Below are positions 8,260 to 15,482 of a DNA stretch of 25,384 bases, in pieces (the first letter of the stretch is position 1; the number at the start of each line of letters is the position of its first letter). The stretch is taken from positions 1 to 25,384 of IMG/VR virus record IMGVR_UViG_3300009703_000095. The stretch is one strand, 5' to 3'. Under the pieces are notes generated by a model. It saw only the letters and a program-made list of their open reading frames with translations. It made no database searches and was not told the DNA's origin. The DNA is from a virus. The position numbers and the translations under genes were made by a program.

Positions 8260-8401
8260 GCTTATCTTTTTCCTTTTTAAGTGAATCTAGATACTCACGG
8301 TAATGATCTTCTTCATCGTCCTTTTGCATCTTATCTAACCACTCTTCATATTCCTCCTTGAATTGTTCTTCTTCTGTTACTTGCTGCTGTCTCCAACTCA
8401 T
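8252..8401 (-). CDS. Acidic 49-aa protein
   Basis: A short gene starting MSWRQQQVTEEEQF and ending KKEKDKHE. About half of its residues are charged, and it is mostly Glu/Asp/Lys with a helical pattern. Its ATG (8401) overlaps the TGA of ninB as ATGA, and its stop lies 8 bases inside the Rad52-type gene, so both joins support it as a real coupled gene. No family recognised. Confidence 0.7.
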   Translation of the reverse strand: MSWRQQQVTEEEQFKEEYEEWLDKMQKDDEEDHYREYLDSLKKEKDKHE

Positions 8402-8808
8402 AACTGATTGACCTCTCTGCTCATGGTTGTTGGGTTATAGAATCCAGCCTCAATCAAAACAGATTCAACTCTTTCCATATACTCAGCAAACTTTTCGACG
8501 CTAAGCCCTGATGTTTGTACTGCTACCTCTACTGCATCTCCTTCTAGGTTTGTTACTGTGTTAGTCCCCAGGATTTGCACAGACATAATGGAGTGCAACT
8601 CGTTTGCTGTGTATCCTATTTCATTTGCAGCCTCTCTAATGATATGCCAATACCTATTGTTCTGGTCAATAGACCTCTGGTTCTTTTTATTATATGGTCT
8701 TATCAGAACTTCATAAGGTTCTTGAGAACTATTCTTTAGTTCTTTTATATAGTCAACACATTTATTCTTCTGATGTAGATCATATAACTTAAACCGTTGT
8801 GTCTTCAT
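8398..8808 (-). CDS. ninB: NinB-like recombination protein
   Basis: A 136-residue protein with the NinB/Orf signature QRSIDQNNRYWHIIREAAN (44-62) followed by GYTANELHSIM. In lambda, NinB (Orf) binds single-stranded DNA and SSB and supplies a RecFOR-like function that helps recombination. The ATG overlaps the TGA of the HNH gene. It is flanked by HNH, Rad52-type and SSB genes, which fits the same job here. Confidence 0.85.
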   Translation of the reverse strand: MKTQRFKLYDLHQKNKCVDYIKELKNSSQEPYEVLIRPYNKKNQRSIDQNNRYWHIIREAANEIGYTANELHSIMSVQILGTNTVTNLEGDAVEVAVQTSGLSVEKFAEYMERVESVLIEAGFYNPTTMSREVNQL

Positions 8809-9071
8809 TTTTTACTCCATTCTATTATACCATACTCAAATGCTCGACCTATTGTTTGTAAGCACCACCTCATCTGCGTTTCCTTATCTATCTCACCGCT
8901 ATGACATTCAGCATGGTGAGTATAACATACTGGTAACGTAAAATAATCTGGCGCTTTCTTACCCATCCCTGCACCAAGAGCCTGGACTCTTAGATGGTGA
9001 GCCTGTGAATCTTGACCGCAGTATATACATGGTTGTTCTGCCACCCATTGAAGGTACTTCTTATTCTTCAC
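8805..9071 (-). CDS. HNH-type nuclease, Ref/DUF968-like
   Basis: An 88-residue protein when started at the GTG at 9071. That GTG overlaps the upstream TGA as GTGA and has GGAGGGTCAA in front, far better than the in-frame ATG at 9119. It also places KYLQWVAEQPCIYCG at the N-terminus, as in the family. Motif: Cys15/Cys18, His25-His26, then CYTHHAECH (Cys49, His52-His53, His57). This is the metal-and-catalytic layout of the RecA-dependent Ref nuclease and DUF968 relatives. The neighbourhood (NinB, Q-like protein) resembles a lambdoid nin region. Confidence 0.8.
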   Translation of the reverse strand: MKNKKYLQWVAEQPCIYCGQDSQAHHLRVQALGAGMGKKAPDYFTLPVCYTHHAECHSGEIDKETQMRWCLQTIGRAFEYGIIEWSKK

Positions 9072-9598
9072 TTGACCCTCCGGTATGGATTGAATACCCT
9101 TTGTAATTCTAACTCCCATTCTTCTATCATAGGTATTATATTATTAAAATAATTATATTTAATATGCCTATAAAATATATTTCTTTCATTCTTTATATAA
9201 ATACCTCTTGTTCTGTCAGACATAGCCTTTCTTCCTAAGCCGAAACATAAGTCACACTTATATAGTTTGTCCATTATTATAACCTCTTTTCTTCCGTTAC
9301 ACTTAGGGCATATGGACGGGTTAGTCATCTCTTCTAATGCTAGCCTTACTGTATTGAATATATCTTCTGGCGTTATTGTTTTATTCCATTTAAGTTTCAT
9401 TGCTTCATCAAACAACGGCCTTAATAATTTCTTACGCCATTTCTTTTCAAGACAATACTTATACCTGCCATAGGATGCGGCTATATCACTGGCTCTTGCT
9501 AGTGTAGAAGCAATGTCTTCCCAAGCTGGGCCACTACGAGTCTCAAGAACAGAGCTAGATTTAATTGTTAAATACTTAAGTGCTTCTAATCCCGACAT
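9068..9598 (-). CDS. Zinc-finger protein, possibly antitermination protein Q-like
   Basis: A 176-residue protein. Two CxxC pairs, Cys97/Cys100 (CPKCNG) and Cys115/Cys118 (CDLCFGLG), make a DnaJ-like zinc ribbon as found in phage Q-type antiterminators. A long helical region precedes it (residues 25-90) and a basic, aromatic tail follows (RHIKYNYFNN). I use the ATG at 9598, which has AAAGG eight bases upstream; a TTG lies just before it. The position among nin-type genes supports a Q-like regulator of late transcription, but the N-terminal part is not one I can match, so another DNA-binding role is possible. Confidence 0.6.
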   Translation of the reverse strand: MSGLEALKYLTIKSSSVLETRSGPAWEDIASTLARASDIAASYGRYKYCLEKKWRKKLLRPLFDEAMKLKWNKTITPEDIFNTVRLALEEMTNPSICPKCNGRKEVIIMDKLYKCDLCFGLGRKAMSDRTRGIYIKNERNIFYRHIKYNYFNNIIPMIEEWELELQRVFNPYRRVK

Positions 9599-9785
9599 CA
9601 AATATACCTTTATAAATTGTTTTAGTTGGCTCTCTTGTTCCCATTATTTCTCCTGTTTCATAATAGTTTTCATATGATTCGCATGCAAGTTTACTCTCTG
9701 CGCACCTTTTGTATTGGACACAAGGAACACATGGGGTAGGCCCACTTGCTATTGCCCTTGCTAGATTAAAGTACTCACGTTTTAT
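9576..9785 (-). CDS. Four-cysteine protein, probable AUA start
   Basis: A 69-residue protein, KREYFNLARAIASGPTPC onward, with Cys19, Cys22, Cys28 and Cys35 (CX2CX5CX6C), then ESYENYYETGEI and PTKTIYKGIF. The pattern matches a family of short phage proteins that I recall with the same cysteine spacing and the following aromatic helix. The cysteines could hold zinc or an iron-sulphur cluster. No ATG, GTG or TTG exists in frame before the conserved part. AAGGAG followed by 8 bases leads to ATA at 9785, which overlaps the upstream stop as ATAA, exactly like the ATGA joins elsewhere. Its tail overlaps the Q-like gene by 23 bases. The frame is convincing; the start codon is inferred. Confidence 0.75.
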   Translation of the reverse strand: MKREYFNLARAIASGPTPCVPCVQYKRCAESKLACESYENYYETGEIMGTREPTKTIYKGIFDVGIRST

Positions 9786-10093
9786 TTTAATTTCTCCTTG
9801 AAATCCTTAGCCCTAAAGACTATAAGTGTATCACCAAACGATGCGCCATTCTCTTTAATAAAAACTACAGGAGTTTTACCATCTCTGGATGACGCTACCG
9901 CTTGTTCCATTGCTTCCTTTATCCATCCAGGTATAGACTTTCGGTACTTGCATTCGATGGACAGGCACTCACTTGTCACATCAGGAGCGCTACCTCTAGT
10001 CCTGCCTGTTATAGGAACTCTTGCCGAGGTGTCTCCTAGTTCAGTAAGGAACTCACCAACCCAACGCTCAAACTTCTTCCATGTCTTATCCAT
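9782..10093 (-). CDS. Small PD-(D/E)XK nuclease, Holliday-junction-resolvase-like
   Basis: A 103-residue protein with Glu9, Asp38 (SAPDV) and the E47-C-K49 pair in LSIECKYRK, the core of a small PD-(D/E)XK fold, followed by a helix (IKEAMEQAVASS) and a strand (TPVVFIKENG). Size and layout resemble archaeal Hjc-type resolvases and phage proteins annotated as resolvase or endonuclease. It lies directly after the primase-helicase, with an 8-base overlap, where a junction-resolving or branch-trimming enzyme would be useful before packaging. The exact substrate is not visible. Confidence 0.75.
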   Translation of the reverse strand: MDKTWKKFERWVGEFLTELGDTSARVPITGRTRGSAPDVTSECLSIECKYRKSIPGWIKEAMEQAVASSRDGKTPVVFIKENGASFGDTLIVFRAKDFKEKLK

Positions 10094-11849
10094 TTAATAC
10101 TATCGCCGGAACTTCTCTTGCTGCATTTTTTGGAAGGTGGTATGTTCCAGTCCTCCAGTTATAAGTTAGTTCACCAGTCCCAATCTTACCATCTTGCTTG
10201 AACCTAACCTTCTGAACATGAATCTCAATGATGCTACCTCCCTCGGCAGAGAGGTCACGCCATACAGTAATACAATTATCAGACTTGTCCCTCCATCTAG
10301 CAGAGCCACTAATATCGTACGGAGTTGGGATAGGAATCTTTCCGTTCTTATCTCTGTATAACTTAGCGGGATGAGCAACAATCCATAGATGTATACCATA
10401 TTTCCTTGCGAACTGTCGTATCCTTTTGAGTGCTACAGAAATATATTCTGTCTCTGACTGCCCATCCCTACGCAAGTGTTCAAGTTCATTCCATGGGTCA
10501 ATAACTAACCCACGGATACCCTTGGTAAGTACCAATCTTTTAGCAGCCTCTAAGATTACATCGACTGACCACTCTCTATCATCGTCAGGAAGAATCCATG
10601 TGAAGTGCTTAGTAAGCCAACGCTTTCCGTCTTCCAATTCCTCCCTCGACATACAAGGAGTAGGCCCATCGAAGAAAGGATGACCAACATATTTCTCTAG
10701 CACCCTAGCCATATGATCCTCAAGTGGTTGATTTTCTGGGGAAAATATACCGAAGTTCCAACCATGATTCTTTGCTACGTTCACCATCATCGCATCCAAC
10801 CAGTTAGATTTACCACTGCTGGGTATACCTGTTACTACTGTGAATGCCCCTGGTCTTACTAAATAGTACGGGTCAACAGTGTCCCAACCAGTGCTTACAC
10901 CCTTCTCAATGTCTCCTTCATATAGCCTATCAATAGAGTCTGACATATTAGAAGCGTCATATGTACCCATGATTGGGTATGGTTTAGCGTGTTCAATACA
11001 CTCAGACAAAACTGTCTTGCCATACTTAACCAACACATCGTTTGCATCCTTGCATCCTTCTGGCCACACAACTCTGTAACATTTATCCTTGCCTAGTCTG
11101 CGGGATAATTCATTCTCTAACTTAGCACCTGGCTCATCGTTATCAACAGCGATGACAAACCTTGAAACATTATTAAACTTCTCTGCGTGTAGCCAAGGAT
11201 CATTTAAGTAATCAAACTTGGAAGAGTAATCAGAACTGTTAACAGGCGGGGCACCATCAGGCACACTTACACAAGTTCTAATCCCTGCCTCCCATAAAGA
11301 TAACTTATCTATTTCTCCTTCAACTATAACACAATGAACATCGCTACCTTCAATGTCATCAACGCCATAGAAACCACGCTGTGCACCAGCCTCTAAACGA
11401 AAGTTCTTCTTAGCATCTCTATACTTTACATTGATTAACTCACCATTCTTATAGTAAGGAAAAGCAATAGAGTTAGATAGCGCCTCTATCTGTGGCATAT
11501 ATACCTTGCGCTCATTGATCTTGTTTTCTTCTAGGGTTGTCTCGCTTATCCCTCTATCAGAGAACCACTTAACAACTTCAGGACTTAGCGCGGTAATAGG
11601 CAGTGGCTCAGGCTTAGTAAACTTAGGCTTCCTCCAGTGCAACGACACGCTGTTACCATTAGTTCCATTGCTTAGTGTACCTGACCAACCACAGTGGTGG
11701 CAAAGCCATATCCCCTCATCTATATTAACAGACAAGCACGGAGCTTTCTTCTTCCTTCGTTGAGAAGAACATTCTGGACATTGAGTGTTAACCTGCCCTG
11801 AATTAGCACGGGCTGGTATTGTTATATTAAAATCACTAAATGTTTTCAT
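10086..11849 (-). CDS. Bifunctional DNA primase-helicase (T7 gp4-like)
   Basis: A 587-residue replication enzyme that makes RNA primers and unwinds the fork. Domains in order: a zinc-binding domain with Cys24/Cys27 (CPEC) and Cys50/Cys53 (CHHC); a TOPRIM primase core with VIVEGEIDKLSLWE (174-186) and the acidic VDNDEPG (235-241); and a RecA-like DnaB-type helicase. The helicase shows Walker A GIPSSGKS (341-348), Walker B GLVIDPWNE (447-455) and the AHP motif near 492. CAGGAAAATAA precedes the ATG. It overlaps neighbours on both sides. No DNA polymerase is in the window. Confidence 0.95.
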   Translation of the reverse strand: MKTFSDFNITIPARANSGQVNTQCPECSSQRRKKKAPCLSVNIDEGIWLCHHCGWSGTLSNGTNGNSVSLHWRKPKFTKPEPLPITALSPEVVKWFSDRGISETTLEENKINERKVYMPQIEALSNSIAFPYYKNGELINVKYRDAKKNFRLEAGAQRGFYGVDDIEGSDVHCVIVEGEIDKLSLWEAGIRTCVSVPDGAPPVNSSDYSSKFDYLNDPWLHAEKFNNVSRFVIAVDNDEPGAKLENELSRRLGKDKCYRVVWPEGCKDANDVLVKYGKTVLSECIEHAKPYPIMGTYDASNMSDSIDRLYEGDIEKGVSTGWDTVDPYYLVRPGAFTVVTGIPSSGKSNWLDAMMVNVAKNHGWNFGIFSPENQPLEDHMARVLEKYVGHPFFDGPTPCMSREELEDGKRWLTKHFTWILPDDDREWSVDVILEAAKRLVLTKGIRGLVIDPWNELEHLRRDGQSETEYISVALKRIRQFARKYGIHLWIVAHPAKLYRDKNGKIPIPTPYDISGSARWRDKSDNCITVWRDLSAEGGSIIEIHVQKVRFKQDGKIGTGELTYNWRTGTYHLPKNAAREVPAIVLNG

Positions 11850-12063
11850 TTATTTTCCTGTTCTTTATCCATTCATATACCGCTGATTCAAGTTCTTCTT
11901 TGGTATGGAATTCTCTATCATCTACATATCTATACGTGATGCTGTCTGATACCATGAACTTCCATCTCTTACCATCAGCGGTACGGTTTCTCTCTATCCT
12001 ATGGGTTTCCCCATCTATTCTACCAAACATAAAGGCTGATCCCTTTCCCCATTTAATGAACAT
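11836..12063 (-). CDS. Small hypothetical protein
   Basis: A 75-residue protein with a beta-rich first half (GKGSAFMFGRIDGETHRIER) and a helical C-terminus (TKEELESAVYEWIKNRK). It overlaps the primase-helicase start by 14 bases and the preceding gene by 11. A second in-frame ATG at residue 12 is possible. No family recognised. Confidence 0.6.
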   Translation of the reverse strand: MFIKWGKGSAFMFGRIDGETHRIERNRTADGKRWKFMVSDSITYRYVDDREFHTKEELESAVYEWIKNRKINENI

Positions 12064-12304
12064 CTTCTGGACGCTCTACCCCAGGTGGTGTCATCGCAGG
12101 AACTCTTCCTAACCTTTCTTTAGCATCCATCATTTCTCTATGGGCAATCATAACAGAGACCAATGCATTTGCTTTTTCCCAAGTAAGATATATTTCAACC
12201 TTATCTTGCGATAAAAGAACACAACAATTTTCATCATGCTCAGCACTCAACAATAAACCTTTAGACAAATCATGCTTATCAATATACTCTAAATCTAAAG
12301 ACAT
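12053..12304 (-). CDS. Small hypothetical protein
   Basis: An 83-residue protein, acidic and probably soluble (SLDLEYIDKHDLSKGLLLSA; LTWEKANALVSVMIAHREMM). Excellent ribosome site AGGAGAAATTAA before the ATG, itself just downstream of a candidate extended -10 promoter. No motif recognised; the central V/L-E-I-Y-L-T-W strand-helix resembles several unassigned phage proteins. Confidence 0.65.
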   Translation of the reverse strand: MSLDLEYIDKHDLSKGLLLSAEHDENCCVLLSQDKVEIYLTWEKANALVSVMIAHREMMDAKERLGRVPAMTPPGVERPEDVH

Positions 12305-12322
12305 TTAATTTCTCCTATATAT

Positions 12323-12331
12323 ATTATAACA
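12323..12331 (-). promoter_or_regulatory. Candidate extended -10 promoter inside the leftward operon
   Basis: On the - strand TGTTATAAT forms a perfect extended -10 (TGnTATAAT) in one of the few short gaps of the operon, 19 bases ahead of the ATG at 12304. The -35 region (TCGGTT) is poor, as is usual with extended -10 elements. It could give extra expression of the primase-helicase and downstream genes. A chance match in A+T-rich DNA is possible. Confidence 0.4.
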
Positions 12332-12334
12332 TAC

Positions 12335-12556
12335 TTACATTACATAACCGAAAGGATTATTATCCGTGCTATCCATTATATCATAGCACTGAATCACATC
12401 GAACCCTCTCATTCTTAGGCGTGTCATATCAATCATGATCGTATCATCCTTACCATCATCAACACTGCATGATGTTTCATCTAGTAAGAACATAAGTATA
12501 TCATGATCCTCGTTGGTAAGTTCTACTGTATTATCAAACAGTTGCGACTGTGTCAT
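12335..12556 (-). CDS. Small acidic hypothetical protein
   Basis: A 73-residue protein rich in Asp/Glu (about 20 acidic residues), including ELTNEDHDILMFLLDETS and IDMTRLRMRGFDVIQCYD. It overlaps the gene upstream by 23 bases. No known domain. The strong negative charge could indicate a DNA-mimic or protein-binding role, but nothing in the sequence proves it. Confidence 0.6.
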   Translation of the reverse strand: MTQSQLFDNTVELTNEDHDILMFLLDETSCSVDDGKDDTIMIDMTRLRMRGFDVIQCYDIMDSTDNNPFGYVM

Positions 12557-13412
12557 GTCTTTCTTTCAACCTCTTTAAGTTATGTCCAAAACAACTATCA
12601 GGAATGTCGTCAATAATACTTAGCGCCAACTTCTCTGCCTTCACTAGATCTTGAGGGCTTTTAATAAACCTAGCAACATGTATCCTACGAATCATACCAG
12701 AGTTTGGAGCAGCGCCATAAGCCTCCAACTGAGATGGTCGATACATCTCTAAAGCCATATGATAAAGGCCTGTCTTTATACCCCTAAAGGTAGCATACAA
12801 TTGGTTATACTCAATCATAAAATCACTATCCAACCTGGCCTTAGTCAACTCTTTAAGGTGCTTTGCATCAAGGTGCTCGGCCAATCTCTTATCCTCAGCA
12901 AATTTTGTAGGACCTCTATTTATAACTTTAGCGCCCTTGACCTCGCCATTTTTACAGAACTTAATGATGTTATCTTTCTTTTCAAACACTCTTGTAACAT
13001 CGTAATGCATACGCCTTACATCTGATTCATTCGTGTCATATATAAAGTATCGTTTATCTCTGCAATCATAGTAGTGTATATTGGATGGTAAGACGCTTTG
13101 AATCTGACGATCCTGATTATAAACCCAATACCTATTCTTTTTCTTAGATGAAAAATCAACCTCAACATCACCGTTATCAAAGTATTTGATCTTAGTTTCG
13201 GCAGTCATTGGGTCATCATCTTCTGGCGATTGTTCGTTGTAATGATTGCTCTTCATGTCTGCCTTGAAAGCAAACCCGTCAGGCTCCCTAACAATAAATA
13301 AAGCCTGATGCTCAAGCCTTGCTATCTGAATCTCATAATCATAGTGCTTCTTTACGGCTTCCAATCCTCCAACAAAGTCCGAACCTGTATAATCATCATG
13401 CATTAAAGACAT
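12534..13412 (-). CDS. Hypothetical phage protein, 292 aa
   Basis: Starts MSLMHDDYTGSDFVGGLEA after AGGAGAAACAAT; an in-frame ATG at 13430 has no such site and lies inside the VWA gene. The protein has a beta-rich first half with many Tyr/Phe/Asp (RYWVYNQDRQ, NIHYYDCRDKRYFIYD) and a helical, basic second half. No catalytic or binding motif is visible. It lies directly after the VWA gene and may belong to the AAA+/VWA set. Confidence 0.65.
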   Translation of the reverse strand: MSLMHDDYTGSDFVGGLEAVKKHYDYEIQIARLEHQALFIVREPDGFAFKADMKSNHYNEQSPEDDDPMTAETKIKYFDNGDVEVDFSSKKKNRYWVYNQDRQIQSVLPSNIHYYDCRDKRYFIYDTNESDVRRMHYDVTRVFEKKDNIIKFCKNGEVKGAKVINRGPTKFAEDKRLAEHLDAKHLKELTKARLDSDFMIEYNQLYATFRGIKTGLYHMALEMYRPSQLEAYGAAPNSGMIRRIHVARFIKSPQDLVKAEKLALSIIDDIPDSCFGHNLKRLKERHDTVATV

Positions 13413-13422
13413 ATTGTTTCTC

Positions 13423-14547
13423 CTATTCAATGTCTATTACTTCACCAAAAGGACACAGAGTATCCTTCATACCATAGTTCACCCATATCACTGGATGGTC
13501 TGGTTCATACTGAGGAAACGAACCGTACAAATCTGTAAAATATATAAGCACGGCTGGGTCCTCATCATTCTCAATGACCCAATCAAACGCAGGCTCAAAG
13601 GCAGTGCCACCTCTACCTACTATCTCTAGTGCATCAGGTAGGTCATCCTTTGAGAACCTTCGTATATGATTAACGTCAGTATCCACATCCATAATGATAA
13701 GCTCATCGACATCACAGTCCTCCACTACTGATACTATCTCAGACCAAGCATCAATCAATAGATCAGTGTTCATTGATCCACTCGTATCAACCGCAAAGAT
13801 AATCTTACGCAGTCCATCAATCTTTGTGATGGATGGTAGGTATAAATCCTTACCTATAAACCTACGATTGGGTCGTCTCCAAGAGTGCTCATCTCTCATA
13901 GGTTCAGTAGCGAGGGTATATAACTTATCTCTCCAGTCTACCTTTGGATTACGTATCTGATTGATCAGTTCTTTGAAGTGACCTGGGATAGTACCTCTGT
14001 TCTTACTGCAAGCATTGGCTGCTGCAATAATCTTAGTCTTCCACCTGTTCTCAGTCTCTGACTTGTCTGCCTCACTCTGACTCTCACCATCTTTGAAGTG
14101 ACCAGTGCTAGGCATATCTGCAAGGCATTGGATTGTAATCTGCTTTGCGTTCTTGATCAGGTCATCATAAACGATGTCAGTATTCCAGGTCTTGTCATAC
14201 TTCTTATCAAGAAGAACATCAGCAGGAGGCTTCATATCATTATCAACAAGCAACCTATTGATAACATAATCACCCGCCATATTCCATATAGTGTGATCAC
14301 GAGCACCCTTTCTTGTTAGATGAAAGAAAGCAGGGTGCATGGTCTCATGCATCAAAATAAATTTAAGATCATCCATGCCTAACGTCTGAATAAACTCACT
14401 GTTGTAATAGATAAACTTACCATCGACAGCAAACGTAGGTATACTATTGTCTTCTTTGATTGGCATAGACAAAAGCAAATGCCCAAAGAAAGGGAAGTCC
14501 ATCAAGCATTGCGCTCTTGCTATCTGTAACTTGCGTTCAATATCCAT
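13423..14547 (-). CDS. VWA-like protein with N-terminal HExxH metallopeptidase-like domain
   Basis: A 374-residue protein when started at the ATG at 14547, which overlaps the upstream gene by 11 bases. Residues 67-71 are HETMH, an HExxH zinc site, followed by DHTIWNMAGDYVIN. This resembles the putative metallopeptidase domain paired with VWA-like (DUF2201) domains. The C-terminal part is a VWA domain with a near-complete MIDAS: DTSGS at about 254-258, a Thr in GRGGTAFEPA, and an Asp in YFTDLYG. VWA proteins of this kind work with MoxR/CobS-type AAA+ ATPases, one of which is encoded two genes upstream. Whether the zinc site is catalytic is unknown. Confidence 0.85.
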   Translation of the reverse strand: MDIERKLQIARAQCLMDFPFFGHLLLSMPIKEDNSIPTFAVDGKFIYYNSEFIQTLGMDDLKFILMHETMHPAFFHLTRKGARDHTIWNMAGDYVINRLLVDNDMKPPADVLLDKKYDKTWNTDIVYDDLIKNAKQITIQCLADMPSTGHFKDGESQSEADKSETENRWKTKIIAAANACSKNRGTIPGHFKELINQIRNPKVDWRDKLYTLATEPMRDEHSWRRPNRRFIGKDLYLPSITKIDGLRKIIFAVDTSGSMNTDLLIDAWSEIVSVVEDCDVDELIIMDVDTDVNHIRRFSKDDLPDALEIVGRGGTAFEPAFDWVIENDEDPAVLIYFTDLYGSFPQYEPDHPVIWVNYGMKDTLCPFGEVIDIE

Positions 14548-15466
14548 ATGTTCCGTCCAGTTTAGACATCGTTTGTTCAAAGGTTTCTTCGCTACAAATA
14601 TAACCTATCACTTTATTGATGTGTCGATAAGCCTCCTTCTGTTTTGTTTCATTGCCTCTAAGATCATGAGCATAGAGGTACAGATTTTCTTTCATATACT
14701 TCTCTAATTCTCTTAGAAAATAGTCATCAGTAAAATTCAACCCGCTTAGTGAGTCGATTAGATTTCTAAGACCTTCCATCCTGCTCTCATATACTGTCAC
14801 CCTATCAGATGAAAGTATATGTTTAAGACTGTGCATCTCACTACTAATCCTGGATGTTAGAAGTTCCTTCATCTTTTCCATGCTCTTGGCAACGCTATCA
14901 TATACCTCTTTGCGTATACGTTCAGCCTCAAGTTCACCAACTGAAGCCCGCAAGTCCAGGTTCTGTTCCTCTGGTATAGGCCTGAGATACTGATCCATCT
15001 TGAACCTGTCAGTGAACTCATCAACTGTTAGATAGTCCGCACGATTAAACATACCACCTTTCTTGTTGAGCCTTACCTCTGCCTCATCAAGAGCCTCCTG
15101 ATACTTGCCATCCTTCAGCGATTGTATCTCAGAATCCCACAAAGATTTCTGCTTACGCCAAATCCCTGCAAAATCAAGGAGTTTCTTGTTAGGTAGTATG
15201 AATACACCACCACTCTCATGCAACCAAGGCAACGTCATAGTTTTAATCGTTGAACTTGGTGACTCAACCATATTAGATTTAATATTTCTAAAAGGCTGAA
15301 GATATTTAGATGAGATTGTTATCTTATTAAAGTTACCAGAGTCACGACTACCCCCCTTCACGTTGTAATCACTCGCAACCTTCTCCGATATGCCTCTGTC
15401 AACCTTGCGCCCTGAAGGTATAGACATTGACACACTTAACAACATACCCTTCTTAGATAAAGACAT
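14537..15466 (-). CDS. Hypothetical protein between AAA+ and VWA genes (DUF3150-like?)
   Basis: A 309-residue, largely helical and charged protein with GGAGATCATT before the ATG. The N-terminus (MSLSKKGMLLSVSMSIPSGRK) is a strand-like segment; the rest is predicted helix (ELEAERIRKEVYDSVAKSMEKMKELL). Position and build resemble the DUF3150-type proteins encoded between MoxR ATPase and VWA genes in phages and integrative elements. I match it by context more than by motif. It probably forms a complex with the two neighbours. Confidence 0.65.
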   Translation of the reverse strand: MSLSKKGMLLSVSMSIPSGRKVDRGISEKVASDYNVKGGSRDSGNFNKITISSKYLQPFRNIKSNMVESPSSTIKTMTLPWLHESGGVFILPNKKLLDFAGIWRKQKSLWDSEIQSLKDGKYQEALDEAEVRLNKKGGMFNRADYLTVDEFTDRFKMDQYLRPIPEEQNLDLRASVGELEAERIRKEVYDSVAKSMEKMKELLTSRISSEMHSLKHILSSDRVTVYESRMEGLRNLIDSLSGLNFTDDYFLRELEKYMKENLYLYAHDLRGNETKQKEAYRHINKVIGYICSEETFEQTMSKLDGTYGY

Positions 15467-15482
15467 AATGATCTCCTTTTAA

